A stretch of DNA of 16,558 nucleotides from an uncultured Clostridia bacterium (GTDB taxonomy: Bacteria > Bacillota > Clostridia > Lachnospirales > Lachnospiraceae), in NCBI GenBank assembly GCA_947088195.1, contig CAMUFS010000027.1, forward strand, positions 1-16,558, read 5' to 3'. Shown here piece after piece: positions 1 to 7,455 of the stretch. Position numbers and translations under genes: made by a program. The number at the start of each line of letters is the position of its first letter. Position 1 is the first letter of the stretch. The notes under the pieces are model-generated. The model did no database searches, was not told the DNA's origin, and saw nothing but the letters and a program-made list of their open reading frames with translations.

Positions 1-1207
1 TCTGCCATTCAAAGTTATCCATCAGCGACCAGTACATATATCCAATCACAGGAATACCCACCTGAATGCAGGAAGCCACACCATCTGTCGCCTGCTCTAT
101 AAACGCTACACGTCTTGTATCATCCTCTGTTGCGATGCCATTTTCTGTAACCATAATCGGCATATCCTTTTTGTTTGCGTGAAATTCCTCAGAAACGCGC
201 CTAATCACATTGCTCAGCGCCTTCGGATAAAACTCGTAATCCATCTGCGTTGTTTCTGCTCCCTGAGGCACTGGCTGGATACCATCCATGCCAATCACAG
301 ACCTTGTATAATTCTGCAGACCAAAAAAATCATCCTCCACAATATATGGAACATAATGAGAAAATTCTTTTTCCCACTCATGCAATGCCATCTCTTCACC
401 GCCCTCTGCTGCCTGAATATCATGCAGGGAAAGAGAAATCCCAATTTGAAGCGTTGGCTTTACCGCCTTCATTGCTTTTTTCGCCGCCTGATGCGCCCGC
501 ATAACAAGGATGTCTCCTTCTGCCGTTCTTCCTGACACAAAATTCTGTGGTTCCTCCGTTCCAAACACTGCCTTGTTTTCCTGCTTCTGCATCTGCATGT
601 TCTCCATCATGGTATTAAAGTTCATGCCAATCTGGGCAGTACCTTCTAGCCCTCCCGCCTGCATCTGGCTCATCTTCGCCATCATCTGCCTTTTGTAGCG
701 CTCTGCGATCGCCGCAACCTGAAGCCCCATATTTGCCTCATTGATTGTGATAATATAACCCATAAGATCACCCAAACGCTCCGTTACATATCTGCAGTAC
801 CGCGCAAATACCTCTACTGTGTGCTCACTCTCCCAACCGCCATTTTGAATCACCCAAACCGGAGAGGTAAAATGCATCATGGTCACAATCGGAGTAATAC
901 GATTTTCATGACAACATTCCAGTACCCTTCTGTAATGCGCGATCTCTGCCTCATCAAACCTTCCTTCCTCCGGCTCAATGCGCGCCCACTCAATCGAAAA
1001 TCGATAAGCAGAAAGCCCCGCTTGCGCCATCAACCTAATGTCCTCCTCATATCTGTTATAATGATCCACTGCATCCAACGACGGCTCATTAAATGTACTG
1101 TGTGCCATATGCTCCATTGCCCAATAATCACTATGTATATTGTTACCCTCCACCTGATGTGCTGCCGTGGCAGCACCTATCAGAAAATCACTTGAAAATT
1201 TACTCAT
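1..1207 (-). CDS. Glycoside hydrolase family 1 beta-glycosidase (3' end cut by window edge)
   Basis: Probable cytoplasmic retaining beta-glycosidase (GH1, TIM barrel), cleaving the sugar imported by the symporter encoded upstream. About 402 codons are visible; the C-terminus lies beyond the left edge. The N-terminus has the GH1 opening motif FLIGAATAAHQVEG. The acid/base glutamate is E157 in TINEAN, where the usual NEP proline is replaced by alanine. The nucleophile is E355 in VTENG. The late GH1 motif SLMDNFEW is just inside the edge. After E157 the usual loop is replaced by a stretch (about residues 160-212) with ten methionines and many glutamines, which is unusual. The start ATG at 1207 has GGAG 8 nt upstream, and only 25 nt separate it from the GH2 stop, so it is last or near last in the symporter-GH2-GH1 operon. 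Family assignment is firm; substrate (glucoside, galactoside, 6-phospho-sugar) cannot be told. Confidence 0.93.
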   Translation of the reverse strand, partial: MSKFSSDFLIGAATAAHQVEGNNIHSDYWAMEHMAHSTFNEPSLDAVDHYNRYEEDIRLMAQAGLSAYRFSIEWARIEPEEGRFDEAEIAHYRRVLECCHENRITPIVTMMHFTSPVWVIQNGGWESEHTVEVFARYCRYVTERLGDLMGYIITINEANMGLQVAAIAERYKRQMMAKMSQMQAGGLEGTAQIGMNFNTMMENMQMQKQENKAVFGTEEPQNFVSGRTAEGDILVMRAHQAAKKAMKAVKPTLQIGISLSLHDIQAAEGGEEMALHEWEKEFSHYVPYIVEDDFFGLQNYTRSVIGMDGIQPVPQGAETTQMDYEFYPKALSNVIRRVSEEFHANKKDMPIMVTENGIATEDDTRRVAFIEQATDGVASCIQVGIPVIGYMYWSLMDNFEWQ

Positions 1208-1232
1208 TTTATAATCTCCATTCTATATCTAT

Positions 1233-3458
1233 CTAAAAACATACTTTTGTTTTTGGTATCTGATTTAATGCCTTATTGAGCTCCTGCAGCTTTTCTGGAT
1301 CAAGTTCCACGCCACCCTGATGCAGCAATTTCTTTAGCGGCTGTCTAGCAACCAATTTCTGCATCGCTTCTGGTATCGCAACACCCTCACCCATTCCACC
1401 TGCTGTCTTTCCAGCCATCTGGCCCATTATGCCTGCAAGCAGTGCGGCTCCTTGCTCTGTCGACTGAATCTCTGCCATAGTACTGTTAATAGAAAGGTAT
1501 CCCTCTCTTTCTTCCCCATTTTCCTCCGGTGCATCAAACCAGTTGCGCACTTTATCAAGCGACATAAAATAAGCAGGATTTGGTGTATCTACTTTTGCGA
1601 TTTCCATACTGTCTTCACAGTTACCTCCTACAGCCCTTATCCTGTGCACCCCGCCAATCGGCACCTGAAAACGAAACACATGCTGTCCTTCCTGCTCCGC
1701 AAAGAATCTATCATCCACATACAACACAATCTTTTCCAGATTTGAATACACCTTGATCTCTGTTACATCCTCCACTCTGTCATGATACCTTTTTCCACAG
1801 AGGTGGACAAATTTTTCTGCACTCCACCATGCCTTGTAAATATAAAATGCATCTTTTTTCTGTTTCCTGTCAAATGTGATAAGACCCTTGTGGTTCTTGC
1901 CGGGATCGCCTGCCTCATCTCTTCCTGCGGCCGCAAACTCAAACATATTCCACACATATGTCCCCCACAAATATGGTCTGGCCGCAAACATTTCCAACAT
2001 ATGCTCATGATAGATCGCTTGATAACTCTCCGTGTAGTCACCTTTTTCTGGTTTTGGTGACTGTAGTGTAATAACAGCATCAGCCCCATACTCAGTTAAT
2101 CCGATTGCAATATCTGGGTATTTACCATGAAAATCGTCAAAAAACGTATCATTATCCTCCATCTCCCCAACATACCATCCATAATACAGATTATAACCAC
2201 GAATATCTGGAAGCGTTACTAGAGGACTGTCCGTCTCAAGTAAAAACAAGTTTGCCATCGCAGAAGCTCTTGTTTTGTCCATCTTATGCACCAGATCGTT
2301 TAACAGTCTATGGTTTTCCATCAGATTCTCTGTCACACCCTGAAGTGAGATTTCATTCGACAGTGCCCAACACACAATCGACGCATGGTTGTAATTCTGT
2401 GTGATTAGCTCCTTCATCTGTTGGAGTGTGTTTTCCCTTCCAGTATCCATATGAACCGTAATATATGGAATCTCCGCCCACGCGACAATTCCCTTCTCGT
2501 CACACAGATCATAAAAATATTGGTCATGCTGATAGTGCGCAAGCCGGATCGAATTGGCTCCCATAGAAAGAATTAGTTCCATATCTTCCTCGTGCATTTC
2601 ACGTGTAAGCGCATTTCCCACACCAAGCCTGTCTTGATGGCGCGAGACACCATGCAGAGGATAGTGCCTGCCATTCAGGAAAAATCCTTCTTTCGCATCA
2701 AAGCGAAATTCTCTGCATCCAAAACGCTCTGTAACCACATCGACTATCTCACCGCCGCGATACAAAGCTGCTGTTGCCCTATACAGATATGGATCTTCCA
2801 CACCATCCCATTTATGTACACCTGATATGGCAATACTGCCCTTTCCGTAAGTCTTCCCATTGACAGTTTCCAACATAAGCTCTGTCTCTCCTACGCCCTC
2901 TATAGAAACAACAATTTTCGCAGCGTCCCCAACAGAATATGTCTCAAAATAGACTACGGCATCCTCCCCATTTATCTCTGGTGTGATCCGCAATCCACTC
3001 CCACCATAATAATCCATGTCAAAATGTGACGAATCGACAATAATCCTATAGACATCTCGGTAAATGCCGCCATAGAACGTAAAGTCTGCCCTCTGTGGAT
3101 AAACTTTTTCATTTGGCTCATTATCAACTAGAACCTCCAGTGTATTATCCTCTTTTAGTGCATCTGTGATGTTGACGCGAAATGTAGAATAGCCCCCGTC
3201 ATGACGTGCAAGCTCTTCCCCATTTATACGGACTACCGCCGAAGCATTGACACCACGAAATTCGATATAAACCTGCTGTCCTGATACCAATTCGGGTTTT
3301 CTTAACTGCTTACGATATGTGCAGACACCACGAAAATACATATCTGGCCCTGTCTGCCCATCCTCCGCGTTCCATGTATGCGGAAGACTTAGCTCCATTT
3401 TCTTCCCCTGTTTTTCAAACTCCCACTGTTCATTGATCGTTTTAACGTCTCTTGCCAA
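1233..3458 (-). CDS. Glycoside hydrolase family 2 beta-glycosidase (beta-galactosidase/beta-glucuronidase-like)
   Basis: Retaining exo-beta-glycosidase of GH2 with no signal peptide, so cytoplasmic. Numbered from an upstream in-frame ATG at 3482: N-terminal jelly-roll (about 15-150, including FYGGIYRDV), immunoglobulin-like domain (about 155-260), and TIM barrel (about 265-555) with acid/base E377 in ALSNEIS and nucleophile E464 in GLTEYGAD. A beta domain follows (about 565-650), then a Met/Gly-rich, probably helical tail (about 660-749). An N-x-K motif (N530-H-K532) is present; it marks beta-glucuronidases, but related beta-galactosidase-like enzymes also carry it, so specificity is open. 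I chose TTG at 3458 because AAGGGGG lies 8 nt upstream; the ATG at 3482 has no ribosome binding site. The gene follows the symporter stop by 52 nt and precedes GH1 by 25 nt, which indicates one operon. Confidence 0.92.
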   Translation of the reverse strand: MARDVKTINEQWEFEKQGKKMELSLPHTWNAEDGQTGPDMYFRGVCTYRKQLRKPELVSGQQVYIEFRGVNASAVVRINGEELARHDGGYSTFRVNITDALKEDNTLEVLVDNEPNEKVYPQRADFTFYGGIYRDVYRIIVDSSHFDMDYYGGSGLRITPEINGEDAVVYFETYSVGDAAKIVVSIEGVGETELMLETVNGKTYGKGSIAISGVHKWDGVEDPYLYRATAALYRGGEIVDVVTERFGCREFRFDAKEGFFLNGRHYPLHGVSRHQDRLGVGNALTREMHEEDMELILSMGANSIRLAHYQHDQYFYDLCDEKGIVAWAEIPYITVHMDTGRENTLQQMKELITQNYNHASIVCWALSNEISLQGVTENLMENHRLLNDLVHKMDKTRASAMANLFLLETDSPLVTLPDIRGYNLYYGWYVGEMEDNDTFFDDFHGKYPDIAIGLTEYGADAVITLQSPKPEKGDYTESYQAIYHEHMLEMFAARPYLWGTYVWNMFEFAAAGRDEAGDPGKNHKGLITFDRKQKKDAFYIYKAWWSAEKFVHLCGKRYHDRVEDVTEIKVYSNLEKIVLYVDDRFFAEQEGQHVFRFQVPIGGVHRIRAVGGNCEDSMEIAKVDTPNPAYFMSLDKVRNWFDAPEENGEEREGYLSINSTMAEIQSTEQGAALLAGIMGQMAGKTAGGMGEGVAIPEAMQKLVARQPLKKLLHQGGVELDPEKLQELNKALNQIPKTKVCF

Positions 3459-3466
3459 TTTTACTA

Positions 3467-3473
3467 CCCCCTT
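3467..3473 (-). promoter_or_regulatory. Shine-Dalgarno of the GH2 gene that selects a TTG start
   Basis: The minus strand reads AAGGGGG, which can pair along its length with the 16S rRNA 3' end if one G-U pair is allowed. It ends 8 nt before TTG at 3458. The alternative ATG at 3482 has only AT-rich DNA upstream and would place this site inside the coding region. Confidence 0.6.
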
Positions 3474-3510
3474 ACTTTTCATTTTCAGTACTAAACATAC
3501 TTTGCTTTTT

Positions 3511-4992
3511 CTATCCTTCTTTTAATACAGCTGCTTTCTTATCTGCTATGCGTTTCTGAACTTCCACCATCTCTTCTTTTCCTAACGAACAGTATTTCAT
3601 AGCAATTAGAGTAACCACCCATCCTATCAGCGGAAAACCATACATAAGCACCATGGTCATCCAGAAAATACCACCTGTCAATGCATCTGTAGGCTGAGGC
3701 AGAGTTTGCCGGTAACCGATCAACGCCACTGCACCAGTCGCAATCAGAGCACTTATAGAAGATACCAGCTTATCAATCAGACTATACACACCAGATACAA
3801 CGGCTGGAACATATTTCCCTCCTCGGTCCAACTCATAGTCAATGACATCCGCCATAAAAGCGTTGTTGCCGGTGGTCACGCACATCTTCATGCCATTCAG
3901 AGCTAACGTCAGAATCACATAAACCACCATCAACGGAAAAACTGTAGATATATTGCGCGTTGTTCCACCTATATGTAAGAAAACAAAAAAGAGAATCATG
4001 GCGCAAGTCACATAAATACACATATACGTCCATGTGATAATTGTCTTTTTATTGCCATGTTTTCCGGCATATCTAGCACCCACCACAGCAAATAGAATGG
4101 AAGGAATAATGCTTACAGTGGACAATGTTGTGGCAATCGACATATCCCCAATAACAATTCCATTCAACATCGTAGTGATAATGGACTGACTTGCCACCTG
4201 CTGCGCAATCTTGTCAGAAGCTCCTGACGCGATATAGCATTGTAAAGGGCGATTGTTCTTTAATACCTCTATCATATCCTTTATTTTAAGTTTTTTCTTT
4301 TTTGCTGTAGTACCAACAAAATTCTCAGGTTTGTCAAATTCCGAAATACCAATGCAGGTTGTCACAAGTCCCACGGCTGATATTGCGATTGTCGCCCAGC
4401 AGACAGCAGACAAAAATTCCAGATTAAAACCACCATACTTTGGCATCAACACTACATAATAAATCATATTTAAAGCAATAGGAACCACATAATTAAAGAT
4501 TGTACTCCACACCCCAACCATTGGCCGCTGTTTCGGATCATTGGTCATCAGAGCAAACAATGTTTGTCCCGTCATATTATACAGTGTATATCCGATAATA
4601 TAAAGCACATATAATAACACAAAAGCTACAAACCCATGTCCTTTCCCAGCCGCCCAGCTATACATCATAAGCGTGGATAGAACCATTATCAACCAGCCAC
4701 TGACAAGCAAGAAACGAACTTTACCAAAACGAGTATTCACCTTATCATAAATAAAAGCAAGCAAAGGGTCCGTGATCGCATCAAAAATACGCGTGAAGGT
4801 CAAAATCCCTCCCACTGTCACTGTGGCTATCCCAAAGCCAAGGTTTGCCGAATAGTTTGCAAGTCCGATCAGACAATAAAATCCCATACCAATCATACCA
4901 CTAGAAGCGACTAGGATAATCTGCCATAGCTTTGCACGGCGATACTGTACACCGTCAATCTGACTTTGCGTCAATTTTCCTTTGTTTTCCAT
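3511..4992 (-). CDS. GPH-family sugar:cation symporter (MelB-like, MFS fold)
   Basis: Secondary transporter of the glycoside-pentoside-hexuronide:cation symporter family, 493 aa with about 12 hydrophobic membrane segments, a normal length for the family. The diagnostic motif RIFDAITDP (D71 and D75) matches the MelB cation-site aspartate pair in spacing (D-x3-D), and it is followed by the loop-2/3 motif NTRFGKVR at about 86-93. It probably imports the glycoside that the GH2 and GH1 enzymes downstream hydrolyse. It is the first gene of the leftward operon. The ATG at 4992 has a perfect AGGAGG 7 nt upstream. The leader runs back to the divergent control region shared with the AraC regulator. The exact sugar and coupling ion cannot be read from the sequence. 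Confidence 0.93.
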   Translation of the reverse strand: MENKGKLTQSQIDGVQYRRAKLWQIILVASSGMIGMGFYCLIGLANYSANLGFGIATVTVGGILTFTRIFDAITDPLLAFIYDKVNTRFGKVRFLLVSGWLIMVLSTLMMYSWAAGKGHGFVAFVLLYVLYIIGYTLYNMTGQTLFALMTNDPKQRPMVGVWSTIFNYVVPIALNMIYYVVLMPKYGGFNLEFLSAVCWATIAISAVGLVTTCIGISEFDKPENFVGTTAKKKKLKIKDMIEVLKNNRPLQCYIASGASDKIAQQVASQSIITTMLNGIVIGDMSIATTLSTVSIIPSILFAVVGARYAGKHGNKKTIITWTYMCIYVTCAMILFFVFLHIGGTTRNISTVFPLMVVYVILTLALNGMKMCVTTGNNAFMADVIDYELDRGGKYVPAVVSGVYSLIDKLVSSISALIATGAVALIGYRQTLPQPTDALTGGIFWMTMVLMYGFPLIGWVVTLIAMKYCSLGKEEMVEVQKRIADKKAAVLKEG

Positions 4993-5100
4993 CTTGTGTC
5001 CTCCTTACATTTTTTTGTACACCTACGTTATTGCTAACTATATTGTACATAAAAACAGGAAAAACTGTTAGAAATATATAATGATTTATAGAATTATTCT

Positions 5101-5130
5101 ATTTTATTTTCACTATTTTTCTGTATACAA
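5101..5130 (-). promoter_or_regulatory. Candidate promoter of the symporter-GH2-GH1 operon
   Basis: Minus strand: a weak -35 TTGTAT (5125-5130), an 18-nt spacer, and -10 TAAAAT (5101-5106). The spacer contains one arm of the 12-bp inverted repeat. An alternative is GTGAAA-N17-TATAAA slightly downstream, in which the repeat arm supplies the -35. The poor -35 suits an activator-dependent promoter. This is the less certain of the two divergent promoters. Confidence 0.35.
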
Positions 5131-5165
5131 TTATTTTATAAAGCAAGGTTGAAAAAAATAGTGAA
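5109..5165. promoter_or_regulatory. 12-bp perfect inverted repeat, candidate operator between divergent promoters
   Basis: TTCACTATTTTT at 5109-5120 is the exact reverse complement of AAAAATAGTGAA at 5154-5165; the arms are 45 bp apart centre to centre. Each arm lies between the -35 and -10 of one of the two divergent promoters, in the same orientation relative to its promoter. This is a likely binding site for the adjacent AraC-family regulator, or for another regulator of both arms. The match is seen directly; the function is inferred. Confidence 0.5.
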
Positions 5166-5176
5166 TATGATATACT
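5149..5176 (+). promoter_or_regulatory. Sigma-A-type promoter of the AraC-family regulator
   Basis: -35 TTGAAA (5149-5154), a 16-nt spacer and -10 TATACT (5171-5176), giving a start point near 5183 and a leader of about 53 nt. The spacer holds one arm of the 12-bp inverted repeat, so a protein bound there would block or tune the promoter; autoregulation is likely. Confidence 0.65.
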
Positions 5177-5235
5177 AAGATTGAGAAATAGGCTGCTCTT
5201 AATCACTCGCAATAATCTTATAAGGTAATAAAAGC

Positions 5236-6429
5236 ATGGATTTAGAATTATTTAGAAAACTTTTGCACAATCTTTTGAACACAGAGGTTATGATATATGA
5301 TAATGACATCCAAGTACTCTCCACTTTTGAGGACACCTACTGCTTTCAGAAAACATTACAGCCAATGTTTACTGCTGACTCCCTCTTCTATTTATTAAAT
5401 TCCATGCATAGCACAACCTTCTATGAAATTGTGGACAAGCTTGACGTATGCCTGATTTTCTTTCAGTTCAAACAGAAAATATTTTTAATTGGGCCTTATG
5501 TCAGAACAGAATACTCTGATGAAAAAATGCAAAATATCCTAATTGAAAACAAAATGCCAGCATCCTATGCTACTTCTCTTAGGTTATACTATACTGCTCT
5601 GCCACTGTTTGCCATCTCTCAGATCCAACACATTATAACTGCCTGTATGATATCCTTTGATCCGCTTTTCCCCGGATACAGTTACCGGAAACTTCTAGGT
5701 TTTCAGGAAGAACCAAAGGAACCAAAAATATATCAACAGGAATCTATTGACTACAGCAAAATCTATCAGCGCTACCATATTGAAAACCACCTTCTAAAAC
5801 TGATCGAAAAAGGTGAGGTTGAGAACATTATCCAAGCTTATGATAAAATGCAAGATGAATCCGCTTCGCTTATTGACCTGTTTAGCAGCCCTGTCTATCA
5901 AAGTCCTATCTCTATCCTCCGCGCATTAGCGAGAAAGGCAGCAGAACAAAGTGGATTGTCTATCATCACGATTGACCAGATCACCCAAAAATCTGTTCAG
6001 CGTTTCTCTGGTGCCGATACTATTGAAAAGCAGAGGCAATACTGTTATGAAATGTTGATCGAACTAACTGCTGCCGTGCGTGATCACCTGATAAATGCCA
6101 GCAACTATTCTCCTGTGATCATCAAGATTGTGGAATATCTCTCATTGAATTATACACAAAATATTAGTATTCATGCACTGTGTAAGATATCCGATTATTC
6201 TCCTTCTCATCTTACCAAAATATTCAAGCATGAAACAGGGCTCACCATAACACAATACATCGCAAACTTAAGATGCCGTCAAGCCACTGAAATGCTTAGA
6301 GAAACAAATTTGCCTATCCAAGAAATCAGCAACTATGTTGGCTATACGGACAACAACTATTTTGTAAAGGTATTTAAAAAAGTGATAGGAAAAACGCCAT
6401 CGCAGTATAGGACTTCCCTCCATACATAG
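5236..6429 (+). CDS. AraC-family transcriptional regulator of the glycoside locus
   Basis: 397-aa DNA-binding regulator. Residues 1-150 form a probable effector-sensing domain of mixed alpha/beta character that I cannot name. A helical linker (about 170-285) follows, then a C-terminal AraC/XylS domain (about 292-395) with two helix-turn-helix units: about 310-331 (ISIHALCKISDYSPSHLTKIF) and about 359-381 (LPIQEISNYVGYTDNNYFVKVF), ending with the family signature GKTPSQYR. The ATG at 5236 has AAGG about 10 nt upstream, a moderate ribosome binding site. The gene is divergent from the symporter operon and shares a 243-bp control region with it. It is therefore the obvious regulator of sugar uptake and hydrolysis, and probably of itself. 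There is no receiver domain, so it likely senses a ligand directly. Confidence 0.92.
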   Translation: MDLELFRKLLHNLLNTEVMIYDNDIQVLSTFEDTYCFQKTLQPMFTADSLFYLLNSMHSTTFYEIVDKLDVCLIFFQFKQKIFLIGPYVRTEYSDEKMQNILIENKMPASYATSLRLYYTALPLFAISQIQHIITACMISFDPLFPGYSYRKLLGFQEEPKEPKIYQQESIDYSKIYQRYHIENHLLKLIEKGEVENIIQAYDKMQDESASLIDLFSSPVYQSPISILRALARKAAEQSGLSIITIDQITQKSVQRFSGADTIEKQRQYCYEMLIELTAAVRDHLINASNYSPVIIKIVEYLSLNYTQNISIHALCKISDYSPSHLTKIFKHETGLTITQYIANLRCRQATEMLRETNLPIQEISNYVGYTDNNYFVKVFKKVIGKTPSQYRTSLHT

Positions 6430-6606
6430 AATAATCAAACAACATATATCTGTTAAAATATATTATTTTTTTCAGGTTATGCTTATTGTAAACTGTTATA
6501 AAAAATAAAAAAGGAGAAACATACTGTAAAACACCCAACATTATAAAAAGTAAAAGGAAATATTTATATTATCACTTTTTATAAGTTTTCAGTAATAATT
6601 ATTAAT
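6430..6606. other. AT-rich intergenic stretch before the methyltransferase gene
   Basis: No convincing gene and no clear sigma-A promoter were found. A perfect 11-bp inverted repeat (TTATAAAAAGT at 6541-6551, ACTTTTTATAA at 6574-6584, 22-nt loop) lies 22 nt before the methyltransferase ATG. A related but imperfect copy of the left arm occurs at 6496-6510. An AAGGAG at 6511-6516 resembles a ribosome binding site but no start codon follows at a usable distance. The dyad may be an operator or a leader hairpin. Confidence 0.4.
6444..6472 (+). terminator. Weak possible terminator after the AraC gene
   Basis: ATATAT (6444-6449) can pair with ATATAT (6458-6463) across an 8-nt loop, followed by a run of seven T (6466-6472). 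The stem is A-U only, so this would be inefficient at best. It is the only candidate I see after the regulator. Confidence 0.25.
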
Positions 6607-7338
6607 ATGAATAACGAATATGATAATGAAAAATTTTTTGAAGAATATGCAAAAATGTCCCGCAGCCAAGAAGGACTAAGCGCTGCTGGAGAATGGCACC
6701 AGTTAAAGTCTCTCTTTCCCTCTCTTCAAGGGAAAACGGTTCTTGATTTAGGATGTGGTTATGGCTGGCACTGTAAATTTGCGGCAGAACAGGGCGCCAC
6801 ACAGGTACTAGGGCTTGATTTAAGCCAGAAAATGATTCAGGAAGCCAAAAATCGCAATAGCTCCCATCAAATCCAATATCGTGTCTGTGGAATAGAGGAA
6901 TATGAATATCCAGAAAAAACATGGGATTGTGTTATATCTAATCTGGCTTTACATTATATAGAAAATATTGAGATGGTATTTCAAAAAGTTCACAAAACAC
7001 TAAAACCACAAGGGATATTTATTTTTAATATAGAACATCCCGTTTTCACTGCAGGTGTTGGACAAGACTGGGTTTATTCAGAAGCACAAACACCCTTATA
7101 TTGGCCAGTTGACAATTATTTTAAATCAGGAAAACGAAGCACACACTTTTTGGGATGTGACGTCACAAAACAGCATCACACACTTACGCAAATATTAATG
7201 GGGCTATTAAATAACGGTTTTCAACTTGAGACCGTAGAAGAAGCGCAGCCATCTGAAGAAATGCTGGATATTCCGGGAATGAAAGATGAATTGCGTCGCC
7301 CAATGATGCTGTTAGTAAAGGCAATGACAAAAGACTGA
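6607..7338 (+). CDS. Class I SAM-dependent methyltransferase of unknown substrate
   Basis: 243-aa Rossmann-fold methyltransferase. The SAM-binding glycine loop is VLDLGCGYGWH (residues 45-55, D47-L-G-C-G-Y-G), the acidic end of the second strand is D71 in VLGLDLS, and the post-motif segment NLALHYI is present. It is cytoplasmic, with no signal or membrane segment, and its length is normal for stand-alone small-molecule methyltransferases. The ATG at 6607 is chosen because the N-terminal YDNEKFFEEYAKMSRS-type segment precedes the fold as in related proteins, but no Shine-Dalgarno is visible within 20 nt. It lies 177 nt after the AraC gene on the same strand and ends at a strong shared terminator. 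Nothing ties it functionally to the sugar loci; the substrate is not predictable. Confidence 0.85.
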   Translation: MNNEYDNEKFFEEYAKMSRSQEGLSAAGEWHQLKSLFPSLQGKTVLDLGCGYGWHCKFAAEQGATQVLGLDLSQKMIQEAKNRNSSHQIQYRVCGIEEYEYPEKTWDCVISNLALHYIENIEMVFQKVHKTLKPQGIFIFNIEHPVFTAGVGQDWVYSEAQTPLYWPVDNYFKSGKRSTHFLGCDVTKQHHTLTQILMGLLNNGFQLETVEEAQPSEEMLDIPGMKDELRRPMMLLVKAMTKD

Positions 7339-7378
7339 TAATAAATTTTTACTATGCCCGATAAAAAGAGCAAAGGAG

Positions 7379-7445
7379 ATATGGAGCATGGCAAAAAACA
7401 AAAAGATGTTGATTTAACAACATCTTTTTGTCTTCTACTCCATAT
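7379..7445. terminator. Strong bidirectional terminator between convergent genes
   Basis: Perfect 13-bp inverted repeat CAAAAAGATGTTG (7399-7411) and CAACATCTTTTTG (7418-7430) with a 6-nt loop. An outer pairing of ATATGGAG (7379-7386) with CTCCATAT (7438-7445) extends it. The A-rich left arm and T-rich right arm let it work in both directions, for the methyltransferase on the plus strand and the enzyme operon ending at 7456 on the minus strand. Confidence 0.85.
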
Positions 7446-7455
7446 TCTATTTCGC

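Noticed and set aside
3472..3498. Nine-codon frame MFSTENEK between symporter and GH2 as a leader peptide gene
   Set aside because: The nearest AAGGA is about 15 nt upstream, too far for efficient initiation, and the peptide has no repeated regulatory codons. Kept only as a note in the GH2 start finding.
6496..6560. Imperfect direct repeat TTATAAAAA(A/G)TAAAA before the methyltransferase gene as a mobile element remnant
   Set aside because: The repeat is short and low complexity in very AT-rich DNA, with no terminal inverted repeats or transposase remnants.
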